Shown here piece by piece: positions 26,021 to 34,423 of a DNA stretch of 44,025 bases (positions are counted from its first letter, which is position 1; every line of letters starts with the position of its first letter). Below the pieces are notes generated by a model. It did no database searches. It saw only the letters and a list, made by a program, of their open reading frames with translations, and was not told the DNA's origin. Origin of the DNA: Candidatus Methylobacter oryzae (lineage in GTDB: Bacteria > Pseudomonadota > Gammaproteobacteria > Methylococcales > Methylomonadaceae); the NCBI GenBank assembly GCA_945861405.1, contig CAMAUL010000021.1, positions 1 to 44,025 on the forward strand, written 5' to 3'. The translations under genes and the position numbers were made by a program.

Positions 26021-27307
26021 TTAGCTGACAAAAAAAGACATGTCTTTTCTTTTGAAGTAATTTACATAATCATCAATGGTGGCTTGCAGTTTGCCTTCAT
26101 TATCCACACTGCGAACTTCAGGGATAATAAAATCACGCACCGGATTTTTGCAAAAATCTCCCCAATGGTCTCGATCAAATTGACCGCTATGCAACAATTC
26201 TTCGTAGTAGGGCGTTTCGGCCAATGGCGACAACAGATTGAAATATGGCAGGCGTATTCCCAGATTATCAATCCGTTGCGGCAGTGTACGCAGATATTCT
26301 TCTGTTTCACCGGGAGCGCCGATTATGAAATAACCCAGGACATCGATGCCGTATTTATTGCACAGCTCGCAAAACTGTTCTATGTGCTTGAGTCGACAAG
26401 CTTTTTTGAAGTATATTAAAATATCATCGTCCAGGCTTTCAATGCCGACGTGCAGCCTTTTGCAGCCTGCAGCAGCCAGATCGGCGATGACTTGCTCGCG
26501 AATCTCGACTGTGCCTCGTGCGCTCCAATCAACCGTAAGGTTGTTTTGTACGATTGCCTCACTCAAGGCTGAGACGCGCGCCTTGTTAATGTTGAACGCA
26601 TCATCCAGAATATGGATCGAAGTGGCACCCATCTTGATCAGCTCGCTAAACTCCGCAATGCATTTGTCTACTGATTTGAAGTTAAAAGTCTTCTGCTGAA
26701 CATCGCAATAAATGCAGCCATACGGACAGCCTTTTGAACTGAACATAGGCAGACGTAAAGAGCCAACGTTAAATAGCAGATCGTCATTTTGTTCAATACG
26801 ATAATCTTCAAGATCGAGAAGATGACGTGCGGGCAGTGGAATGGTATCCATGTCTACTTGTCCGCCAAAGAAGACCCCCGGTGGGCAGCCATCTTCCAGC
26901 CATTTGGGGAAGATAATCTCCGCATCATCGACAAAGACAGCGTGGGCACCTTGTTGTAATATGATGGCATGGCTTTTTGTCGTGTGCGGGCCACCGACTA
27001 TTTTAATAGGAGCAGAGGTGCGGTTGAGGATCTCGACCATAGCCCAAGCGCGATAGGTCACGACCGAAAGCCCCAGAATATCAGGCGCAAAGTCTTCAAT
27101 GACTGTTATGGTTTCCTCCAGAGTGAGGCCGAGGCTGGCTGCATCCAGTATTTTAATTTCGTACTGTTCAGGGATGCAGGCAGCAACGCTGAGCACACCC
27201 AAGGGCATGTACTTGACTGCACTGTTCTTATAAAACTTTGCAGTGACACGATCCTGCACTTCGCCCTCATAGGGCATAACAGCCAGAAGAATTTTTTTAG
27301 CTTTCAT
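26021..27307 (-). CDS. Cobalamin-type (B12-binding) radical SAM protein
   Basis: The 428-residue protein has an N-terminal Rossmann domain of the B12-binding type (about 1-150, with IVGGPHTTKSH) followed by a radical SAM domain with C194-x3-C198-x2-C201 (GCPYGCIYC). The domain lacks the D-x-H-x-x-G motif: its equivalent reads DAASLG at 55-60, as in many class members that bind B12 without a histidine ligand. Such enzymes do C- or P-methylations, ring contractions or other rearrangements. In this cluster a sugar or peptide carbon is a plausible target, which is inference. Confidence 0.85.
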   Translation of the reverse strand: MKAKKILLAVMPYEGEVQDRVTAKFYKNSAVKYMPLGVLSVAACIPEQYEIKILDAASLGLTLEETITVIEDFAPDILGLSVVTYRAWAMVEILNRTSAPIKIVGGPHTTKSHAIILQQGAHAVFVDDAEIIFPKWLEDGCPPGVFFGGQVDMDTIPLPARHLLDLEDYRIEQNDDLLFNVGSLRLPMFSSKGCPYGCIYCDVQQKTFNFKSVDKCIAEFSELIKMGATSIHILDDAFNINKARVSALSEAIVQNNLTVDWSARGTVEIREQVIADLAAAGCKRLHVGIESLDDDILIYFKKACRLKHIEQFCELCNKYGIDVLGYFIIGAPGETEEYLRTLPQRIDNLGIRLPYFNLLSPLAETPYYEELLHSGQFDRDHWGDFCKNPVRDFIIPEVRSVDNEGKLQATIDDYVNYFKRKDMSFFVS

Positions 27308-27384
27308 TTGCGTAACTTTTTAATAGAGGCAGCCGCCATTAACATTCTTAGTCAATTCACTATTTGCAAATCTGTTAAATCAAA

Positions 27385-28791
27385 TTAAATGAAATTGATA
27401 TGTTCTGGCGGATTTTTCATATCCCACAGAAACTTATTCACATAATCCTGTCGGCAACCGATAGCGCAATCTTTGTGTACATCGACCGATTCATTTATAT
27501 CACGATGAACTGCCCAATACCGATCACCCATTACCATGTCGAAAAACGACTGCTCGTGGATGTCGCCAATATAGAAGCGTTCCTTATTAAAAAACGGCCC
27601 ACAGGGGTAGACTTTGCCATTGCCTGACATTTGTAAAACGAAGGGGGTTCCATAGCAAACGTCGTATTTCCTGAAGCCGTCTTTGTATAGTGGCGATTCT
27701 GTCCCTGCTTTAATTTTGTCCCATTTCACTTGAACAACATAGTCATCGGTCGAAAAACTTTCCGCCTCTTTCAACACGTCTTCTATTCTCAGGTAATCAT
27801 TATAGTCGATTCCTATTTCCTTATATTCCGAGTCGGAACAATGCTTGATCACGAAGTAGTCTACACCCAGTTTTGCTCCCAATTCAGCTTCCTTTAATAC
27901 TTGATCGTAGCATTCTGGTATCAGCACCATTTGCAAGCCGAGAGTACAAGGATAGTTGTGTTTTTTCTTGATTTCGACGAGGATTTTGATTTTCTCAATC
28001 AAAAGGTCAAAGTTTTTTGCCTTGGATTGGTGGACACGTTGAAATCCTTCAGCATCACCTGCGGAAAGATTAAATCTGATCCACGTCATGTCGCGTAACA
28101 TGTCATGTGCCCGATCCATATCGAACAGTAGGCCGTTTGTTGCCATCGCTGTGTCAATGCCAAGTTTGCGTGCAAGAACAGTCGCATCATACAAAGCGGG
28201 ATTAAGTGTTGGTTCACCATCCCCTATAAAACCAATTGAACGCACTCCAAGTTTTCCACAATCTTCAATATACCGGAGCAAAGCGTCCCGTTGTATCATC
28301 GTCCCCTGAGTCATGTTTTGAACCACTGCGTAACAATAGAGGCAAGCGGTGTTACAAAACTTGGTCAGCCCCATGTCGATATGAACCGGCGCGAATTTCT
28401 CACCCCTCTCCCATGCGGCAATCCGATCAAGGTGGTACATCAATTTGTGGCCATCAAAGCGAAACCTCTCTCGCTTCGTCCTGAAAGTCGGGCCGGTAAA
28501 CATATTGGGGCAATTCTTATCCTCATCCTTGTGACAGGATTTATCAAGTCGAATAATCCCAACTTGCCCGGCCTCTTCAACAAACTGGATATCCTGGCTG
28601 GATAATACCTGTAACTCTTTAGACTCAAGTTGTTGAGGTCTTGATTCCCTTTCCTCAGTCAACGCCTTGCGATCAACGATATGGTTGGATGTCCTGAGTT
28701 TATGGCCGGGTTTTTCCGCCAACTGGGCATCGCTTGGTATGGCTGTTGCAGCACTCTCCCCAAAGCGGTTTTTCGATATTTCATCGCTCAT
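27385..28791 (-). CDS. Radical SAM/SPASM enzyme (cluster gene, proximal)
   Basis: The start at 28791 (MSDEISKNRF) has GAGGAGGAA six bases upstream. The 468-residue protein has an extra, polar N-terminus of about 110 residues, then HKLMYHLDRI, the radical SAM motif C146-x3-C150-x2-C153 (FCNTACLYC), GDGEPTLN, and a C-terminal Fe-S region (KVYPCGPFFN; KDCAIGCRQDYVNKF). It ends HINFI like the paralogue at 19864-20967, which lacks the N-terminal extension. The extension carries C86 and C94 and may dock a partner. The substrate is unknown. Confidence 0.85.
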   Translation of the reverse strand: MSDEISKNRFGESAATAIPSDAQLAEKPGHKLRTSNHIVDRKALTEERESRPQQLESKELQVLSSQDIQFVEEAGQVGIIRLDKSCHKDEDKNCPNMFTGPTFRTKRERFRFDGHKLMYHLDRIAAWERGEKFAPVHIDMGLTKFCNTACLYCYAVVQNMTQGTMIQRDALLRYIEDCGKLGVRSIGFIGDGEPTLNPALYDATVLARKLGIDTAMATNGLLFDMDRAHDMLRDMTWIRFNLSAGDAEGFQRVHQSKAKNFDLLIEKIKILVEIKKKHNYPCTLGLQMVLIPECYDQVLKEAELGAKLGVDYFVIKHCSDSEYKEIGIDYNDYLRIEDVLKEAESFSTDDYVVQVKWDKIKAGTESPLYKDGFRKYDVCYGTPFVLQMSGNGKVYPCGPFFNKERFYIGDIHEQSFFDMVMGDRYWAVHRDINESVDVHKDCAIGCRQDYVNKFLWDMKNPPEHINFI

Positions 28792-28915
28792 GAACTTCCT
28801 CCTCATGTTTTTCGTCTTCCAGCCCATTGGTATTGGGCCACCAATTTTCGTTCATCTTGAGTGCTGCCGTTTTGAATGTAAAGTTTAAGTTACGAAGGTG
28901 ATAATCGAGCATTTT

Positions 28916-31900
28916 TTAGACTCTTGTGTGTCCTTTGGGCGAACGGCTTGCGCACCATTCCCGCCATAGTTGCCGGTATTCTTGTTCCACAGCCCGCGCA
29001 TAAGCGGCCTGATCGCCGATCACTGATGCAGTAAAAATACCCCGCAGTTGCTGACGAAGTGTAGCCAGGGATTGCAAGTCTGTTGCTTTTTTAGCGGCAA
29101 GTTCAACGTACTCTTTAGGAGTTTCTGCAATCCAGTCGGTCAGTCCCAGGGTTGTCATAATCGATGCCGATAGCCTTCCCGCTATGGTTGGCCAACGTAA
29201 GGTCATCACCGGCACACCCATCATCAGACATTCCAGTGACGTTACCCCGCCACCATGGGGAAATGGATCCAGCGCAATGTCAACTTGATGGTAGGCCTGC
29301 ATATGTTCACGCCATGAGGTCTTTCCTTGCATGATGATCCTGTCCGCCGCCACGCCGACTTTTGTAAAATGCCCAATAATCGATTCCCTGGTCTTCAGAT
29401 CAGCTAATGCATTAGTCTTCAGAATCAGCCTACTCCGTGGAGCCTCCAATAATATTTCAGCCCATGCCCGGTAGGCTTCTGCCGATATTTTCTCCAAGCG
29501 GTTAAAGGAGCCGAAGGTGATGATCCCGTCTGACAAGGCGGGCAGTTCATTCACGGCAGGGAACGGCTCAGTAAAAAATGATCCCACCACATTCGGCAAG
29601 TATCTGACTTCCTCGGTGAAATAGTGCTTCTCTTGCGGCGGCACCACCACCGGATCGGCAAAAAACACATCCATTGCCTGCATCCCCGTACCTGTCGCAT
29701 AGCCCCAGGCGGTTATTTGGATGGGTGCCGGTTTGCGTGCAAAAACCAGCAGGCGGTTGCCCGCCGTGTGTCCGGACAAATCAACCAGTACATCAATCTG
29801 ATCCTCCCGAATCATTTTTGCAACTGCATCATCCGATAGGCCGATGATGTTTCGCCAAGCGGTTACGTTTTGCTTGAACAGCTCAGTAAATTTGTCGTTC
29901 TTTTCCCTGATATTGGCATAGGCAAAGACCTCAAACTGTGAGCGGTCATAGTGGGTTAGCATGCCGCCAAAGACTTTAGCCGCAGAATGATCCCTGAAGT
30001 CGGCAGAGACATAGCCAATGCGTATTCGGCGCTCAGGATCTGGAATATTGGTGTGTGTCTGCGGTTTTAGTAAATGGGCTGCGTGCGCAGCATCCCATCG
30101 TTTCCGTTCCTCCAGCAAAGAAGAGGGGGCACGATCAATCATCAAGTCCAGGGTAAAAATCAGGTTGCTGTGTGCTGTGACGTAGTTTGGTTTGATCTCC
30201 AGTGCTCGCCGATAGTAGCTTTCGGCCTCATCTAGCTGACCCTGAGTAGTAAGTATGATTGCTAGGTTATTATGTGCCTCCACGTAATCCGGCTTGATCT
30301 CTAGGGTTCGTTGGTAGCATCCTTCGGCCTCGTCTTGCCGGGCTAGCCCCATAAGAATAATGCCCAGGTTGTAATGCGCCTCAGCTAAATCCGGCTTGAT
30401 CTGCAGCGCCAGTCGACAACTGACTTCAGCTTCGTTTAGGCGACTCAGCTCTAGTAGAGTGAGGCTTAGATTGATATGTCCTTCTGCATAATCCGATTTG
30501 ATTTTCAGGGCTTGTCGCTGGCAGGCTTCGGCCTCATTCAACCGACCCATAATCCTGAGGGTATTGCCCAGATTGCTATGCATCTCTGCTAAATTCGGTT
30601 TGATCTCCAATATTCGTCGGTAGCTGGCTTCGGCCTCCTCTAGGCGCCCCATGTCATTTAGGGCGTTTCCCAAGCTATAGTGCGCCTCGACAAAATCTGG
30701 CTGGATCTCCAGGGCTCGTCGGTAGCAGGCTTCGGCCTCTTCTAAGCGCCCCATCTCCTTGAGAACATCTCCCAGATTAGAGTGTGCTCCGACATAATCC
30801 GGATCGATCTGTAGCGACCATCGGTGATTGGCTTCGGCCTCGTCCAGTCGGTTTAGACTCTTGAGGGTAAGACCTAGGTTGTTATAAGCCTCGGCAGTCG
30901 GCTTGATCTCCAAGGTTCTCCGGTAGCCGACCTCTGCCTTGTCTAGCTGACCTAGATCCTTGAGGATGTTGCTCAGGTTATAATGCGCGTCGGCATGATT
31001 AGGTTTGATCTGCAGTACTCGCCGGTAGCTGACTTCAGCCTCGTCGAGCCGACCCAGATCAAAGAGGACAGTACCCAGATTGTAATGAGCCTCAGCGTAA
31101 TTATATTGGATTTTTATTGCTCGTCGGTAGCTGACCTCAGCCTCATCGAGCCGACCCAGCCCCTGAAGGGTAAGGCCCAGGTTGTTTTGCGCCTCTGCGT
31201 CAGTCGGCGATAGTGTTACTGCTTTTTGCATGGGTATCAGTGCGTCCGCATTCCGCCCCATCTGCTTGAATAGTGCCCCTAACGCCTTCCAGGCAAATCC
31301 ATGCCGAGGAAAGCGTTCGGTCATGGTCTGAGCAAGAGTTATTGCTTCTGTGTATCGTTCTTCGGTGAACATGGATATCAGTGTATTTATCTCTTGAGGG
31401 CTAGGATTTTTTCCCTTGTGCAGGATTGATTTACTGGTCGATTTGTCCGGCTTGGTCTTGGTTTTTTTTTTATTGTTTTGTGGAACTGTAGACGAAACGG
31501 GCAGCGATTCTTTGAAGGTATGCTGATATTCTGCATTTACTTGTTCGGTGATATGTGAGGCATTTTCTAAAAGTACTGCCAATGCTTCTAAATCATCACT
31601 TTGCAACCCCTGCTGTTGTGCAATTGTCAGCACCTCACGCGCGCTTTCTAACTGGTTAGCCTGAAACAGTGCGTCGATGTAACTCGCCCAGTATCGCCCA
31701 TATGTCGGGTTGGCCTCCAGTGCTTTCATGAAGTGTGGCAAACTGGCAACGGGCTGCTTCATCTGCACTGCCAAAATTCCCATATTATGGTTTGTCTCAG
31801 GATGATTCGGATGGATTTGCAGGATGGCTTGGTAAAGCTTTTCAGCTTCTTGATGCTGGTCTACCAGATGATGATCAATTGCTTGCTGGAGAGCTTGATC

Positions 31901-31951
31901 AATGGTCAAAGTTTGCTGTGGTACTTTCGTGTTTGTTATGATGGATTTCAT
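28916..31951 (-). CDS. TPR/OGT-type protein O-glycosyltransferase (GT41), copy 1
   Basis: The 1011-residue protein has about eleven full tetratricopeptide repeats (about 220-610, units like AEAHYNLGTVLFDLGRLDEA) and a C-terminal SPINDLY/O-GlcNAc-transferase domain (about 640-1000). The family histidine is H655 in RIGYVSADFRDHS, and FGSFNRLEKIS plus DPFPHGGGVTSLECL form the donor-binding part. Such enzymes transfer a sugar from a nucleotide donor to Ser/Thr of proteins held in the TPR groove. It has no signal peptide, so it is cytoplasmic. A near-identical catalytic domain is encoded just upstream in copy 2. An A10 run (coding strand) lies at 31462-31471. Confidence 0.92.
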   Translation of the reverse strand: MKSIITNTKVPQQTLTIDQALQQAIDHHLVDQHQEAEKLYQAILQIHPNHPETNHNMGILAVQMKQPVASLPHFMKALEANPTYGRYWASYIDALFQANQLESAREVLTIAQQQGLQSDDLEALAVLLENASHITEQVNAEYQHTFKESLPVSSTVPQNNKKKTKTKPDKSTSKSILHKGKNPSPQEINTLISMFTEERYTEAITLAQTMTERFPRHGFAWKALGALFKQMGRNADALIPMQKAVTLSPTDAEAQNNLGLTLQGLGRLDEAEVSYRRAIKIQYNYAEAHYNLGTVLFDLGRLDEAEVSYRRVLQIKPNHADAHYNLSNILKDLGQLDKAEVGYRRTLEIKPTAEAYNNLGLTLKSLNRLDEAEANHRWSLQIDPDYVGAHSNLGDVLKEMGRLEEAEACYRRALEIQPDFVEAHYSLGNALNDMGRLEEAEASYRRILEIKPNLAEMHSNLGNTLRIMGRLNEAEACQRQALKIKSDYAEGHINLSLTLLELSRLNEAEVSCRLALQIKPDLAEAHYNLGIILMGLARQDEAEGCYQRTLEIKPDYVEAHNNLAIILTTQGQLDEAESYYRRALEIKPNYVTAHSNLIFTLDLMIDRAPSSLLEERKRWDAAHAAHLLKPQTHTNIPDPERRIRIGYVSADFRDHSAAKVFGGMLTHYDRSQFEVFAYANIREKNDKFTELFKQNVTAWRNIIGLSDDAVAKMIREDQIDVLVDLSGHTAGNRLLVFARKPAPIQITAWGYATGTGMQAMDVFFADPVVVPPQEKHYFTEEVRYLPNVVGSFFTEPFPAVNELPALSDGIITFGSFNRLEKISAEAYRAWAEILLEAPRSRLILKTNALADLKTRESIIGHFTKVGVAADRIIMQGKTSWREHMQAYHQVDIALDPFPHGGGVTSLECLMMGVPVMTLRWPTIAGRLSASIMTTLGLTDWIAETPKEYVELAAKKATDLQSLATLRQQLRGIFTASVIGDQAAYARAVEQEYRQLWREWCASRSPKGHTRV
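30170..31205 (-). repeat. Tandem TPR-coding repeat array (about 102-bp units)
   Basis: About ten consecutive units of 34 codons, each with the pattern NLG...GRLDEAE..YRRALEIKP, make up this part of the gene; one unit is two codons shorter. Copy 2 at 33.4-33.8 kb has only about four, so unit number has changed by recombination between similar units. Confidence 0.8.
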
Positions 31952-31995
31952 GAAAGTAGCCTATTCTATATTTAGGGGACGAAACAATACTGACT

Positions 31996-32110
31996 GTAAA
32001 AATGCCTGTGTGAATAGGCCACTATTACGACCACTGGCATGAAGACCAAAGCAAGGCGCTTTTTCCAATATTCTGATTCTTGTATTCGAATCGCGGTAAT
32101 ATAAGCTCAA
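31996..32110 (-). pseudogene. Fragment of an FAD-dependent oxidoreductase (LhgO-like)
   Basis: Between the two OGT copies the minus strand reads RILEKAPCFGLHASGRNSG, which matches the FAD-binding N-terminal region of L-2-hydroxyglutarate oxidase-type proteins (ILEKE..FGLHASGRNSG). A frameshift later the text continues as PIHTGIF, fitting the next segment (VIHAGIY) of that family. Nothing else of the gene is present. It starts where the sequence upstream of the two OGT copies ceases to match, so it marks the edge of the duplicated unit. Confidence 0.5.
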
Positions 32111-32138
32111 CAATAGTGACACCCGTAGAACGACATTT

Positions 32139-34271
32139 TCATAGCCTTGCGCACCATTCCCGCCATAGTTGCCGGTATTCTTGTTCCACAGCCCGCGCAT
32201 AAGCGGCCTGATCGCCGATCACCGATGCAGTAAAAATACCCCGCTGTTGCTGACGAAGTGTAGCCAGGGATTGCAAGTCTGTTGCTTTTTTAGCGGCAAG
32301 TTCAACGTACTCTTTAGGAGTTTCTGCAATCCAGTCGGTCAGTCCCAGGGTTGTCATAATCGATGCCGATAGCCTTCCCGCTATGGTCGGCCAACGTAAG
32401 GTCATCACCGGCACACCCATCATCAGACACTCCAGTGACGTTACTCCGCCACCATGGGGGAACGGATCCAGTGCGATGTCTATCTGATTGTAGGCCTGCA
32501 CATGTTCATGCCATGAGGTCTTTCCTTGCATGATGATCCTGTCCGCCGCCACGCCGACTTTTGTAAAATGCCCAATAATCGATTCCCTGGTCTTCGGATC
32601 AGCTAATGCATTAGTCTTCAGAATCAGCCTGCTTCGGGGAACCGCTAATAATATTTCAGCCCATGCCCGGTAGGCTTCTGCCGATATTTTATCTAAGCGG
32701 TTAAAGGAACCGAAGGTGACGATCCCGTCCGACAAGGCGGGCAGTTCATTCACGGCAGGGAACGGTTCAGTAAAAAATGATCCTACCACATTCGGCAAGT
32801 ATCTGACTTCCTCAATGAAATAGTGCTTCTCTTGCGGGGGCACCACCACCGGATCGGCAAAAAACACATCCATTGCCTGCATCCCCGTGCCTGTTGCATA
32901 GCCCCAGGCGGTTATCTGGATGGGTGCCGGTTTGCGTGCAAAAACCAGCAGGCGGTTGCCTGCCGTATACCCGGACAAATCAACTAACACATCAATCTGA
33001 TCCTCCTGGATCATTTTTGCAACTGTATCATCCGATAGGCTGATGATGCTTCGCCAAGCGGTCACGTTTTGCTTGAACAGTTCAGTGAATTTGTCGTTCT
33101 TTTCCCTGATATTGGCATAGGCAAAGACCTCAAACTGTGAGCGGTCATAGCGAGTCAGCATGCCGCCAAAGACTTTAGCCGCAGAATGTTCTCTGAAGTC
33201 AGCAGAGACATAGCCAATGCGTATTCGGCGCTCGGGGTCAGGAATATTGGTGTGTGTCTGCGGTTTTAGTAAATGGGCTGCGTGTGTAGCATCCCATCGT
33301 ATCCGTTCCTCCAGCAAAGAAGAGGCGTCACGATCAATCATCAAGTCTAGGGCAAAAATCAGGTTGCTGTGTGCCATGACGTGGTTTGGTTTGATCTCCA
33401 GCGCTCGTCGAAAGCAGGTTTCAGCCTCGTTTAGTCGCCCCAGTGACTTGAGAGTACTACCCAAGCCGCAATACACATTCACGTAATTCGGTTTAATCTC
33501 CAATGCCCGCCGGTAACTGCTCTCAGCCTCATCGAATCGGCCCAGACTAAGGAGTATAGTGCCCAGGTTGTTATGCGCCTCTGCGAAATCCGGCGTGATC
33601 CCCAGTGCTCGTCGGCAGCTGGCCTCAGCCTCGTTTAGCTGCCCCAATTCTCTGAGGAGAGTGCTCAGGTTGCTATGCGCCTCAGCGTCACCCGGCAACA
33701 GCGCCACCGCTTTTTGCATAGGTATTAGCGCGTCCGCATTTTGGTTTATCTGCTTTAATACTCCACCTAACACTTTCCAGCCAAAACCATATAGAGGGAA
33801 GCGCTCCGTCATGATTTTAGCAAGGGTTACTGCTTCAGTGAGTCGACCCTCGCTTAACAGAGTCATCAGTTTATTTATCTCTTGAGGTGAGGGATCTTTT
33901 CCCTTGTGCATGGAAGATTTTCTGGTCGACTTATTCGGCTTAGTCTTGGTTTTTTTTTTATTGTTTTGCAGGGTTGCAGACGAAACCGGTAGCGATTCTT
34001 TGAAGGCAAGTTGATATTCAGCATTTGATTGTTCGGTGATTTGTGCGTCACTTTCTAAAAGCACTGCCAACGTTTCTAAGTCATCGCTTTGCAGTCCCTG
34101 CTGTTGTGCAATTGCCAGCACCTCGCGCGCGGATTCTAATTGGTTAGCCTGAAACAGTGCGTCAATGTAACTTATCCAGTGTTGCTCATCTGTCGGGTTG
34201 GCCTCTAGTGCTTTCAAGAAGTGTGGCAAACTGGCGGAGGGTTGTTTCATCTGCACTGCCAAAATCCCCAT
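32139..34271 (-). CDS. TPR/OGT-type glycosyltransferase (GT41), copy 2, 5'-damaged
   Basis: The open frame from MGILAVQMKQ codes 710 residues: two N-terminal helices, a Lys-rich linker, about four TPRs and a complete GT41 domain (H362 in RIGYVSADFREHS) nearly identical to copy 1. By comparison with copy 1 the true start is ATG 34423, but a 22-bp deletion has put it out of frame. Initiation at 34271 would need a site without a visible Shine-Dalgarno, so expression is doubtful although the catalytic domain is intact. The C-terminus ends WREWCARL, shorter than copy 1. An A10 run lies at 33950-33959. Confidence 0.75.
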   Translation of the reverse strand: MGILAVQMKQPSASLPHFLKALEANPTDEQHWISYIDALFQANQLESAREVLAIAQQQGLQSDDLETLAVLLESDAQITEQSNAEYQLAFKESLPVSSATLQNNKKKTKTKPNKSTRKSSMHKGKDPSPQEINKLMTLLSEGRLTEAVTLAKIMTERFPLYGFGWKVLGGVLKQINQNADALIPMQKAVALLPGDAEAHSNLSTLLRELGQLNEAEASCRRALGITPDFAEAHNNLGTILLSLGRFDEAESSYRRALEIKPNYVNVYCGLGSTLKSLGRLNEAETCFRRALEIKPNHVMAHSNLIFALDLMIDRDASSLLEERIRWDATHAAHLLKPQTHTNIPDPERRIRIGYVSADFREHSAAKVFGGMLTRYDRSQFEVFAYANIREKNDKFTELFKQNVTAWRSIISLSDDTVAKMIQEDQIDVLVDLSGYTAGNRLLVFARKPAPIQITAWGYATGTGMQAMDVFFADPVVVPPQEKHYFIEEVRYLPNVVGSFFTEPFPAVNELPALSDGIVTFGSFNRLDKISAEAYRAWAEILLAVPRSRLILKTNALADPKTRESIIGHFTKVGVAADRIIMQGKTSWHEHVQAYNQIDIALDPFPHGGGVTSLECLMMGVPVMTLRWPTIAGRLSASIMTTLGLTDWIAETPKEYVELAAKKATDLQSLATLRQQQRGIFTASVIGDQAAYARAVEQEYRQLWREWCARL

Positions 34272-34423
34272 ATTGCGGTTTGTCTCAGGATGGCGTGGTA
34301 AAGCTTTTCAGCTTCTTGAAGTTGGCCTACCAGATGATGATCGATTGCTTGTTGGAGAGCTTGATCAATAGTTAATGTAGTAGTTTGCTGAGGTATTTTT
34401 GTGTTTGTTATAATGAATTTCAT
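34272..34423 (-). pseudogene. Original 5' end of OGT copy 2, out of frame
   Basis: From ATG 34423 the strand reads MKFIITNTKIPQQTTTLTID, then AIDHHLVGQLQEAEKLYHAI, parallel to copy 1. Then 22 bases present in copy 1 between two CATCCTG copies are missing, and the frame runs RQTAIWGFWQCR to a stop. The distance of 152 bases to the internal ATG, against 168 in copy 1, fits the 22-bp loss plus two extra codons. Confidence 0.8.

Noticed and set aside
31961-32200. 79-codon frame as a possible precursor peptide for the radical SAM enzymes
   Set aside because: Its start lies inside the end of OGT copy 2 and its middle is the oxidoreductase fragment, so it is debris and not a precursor gene.
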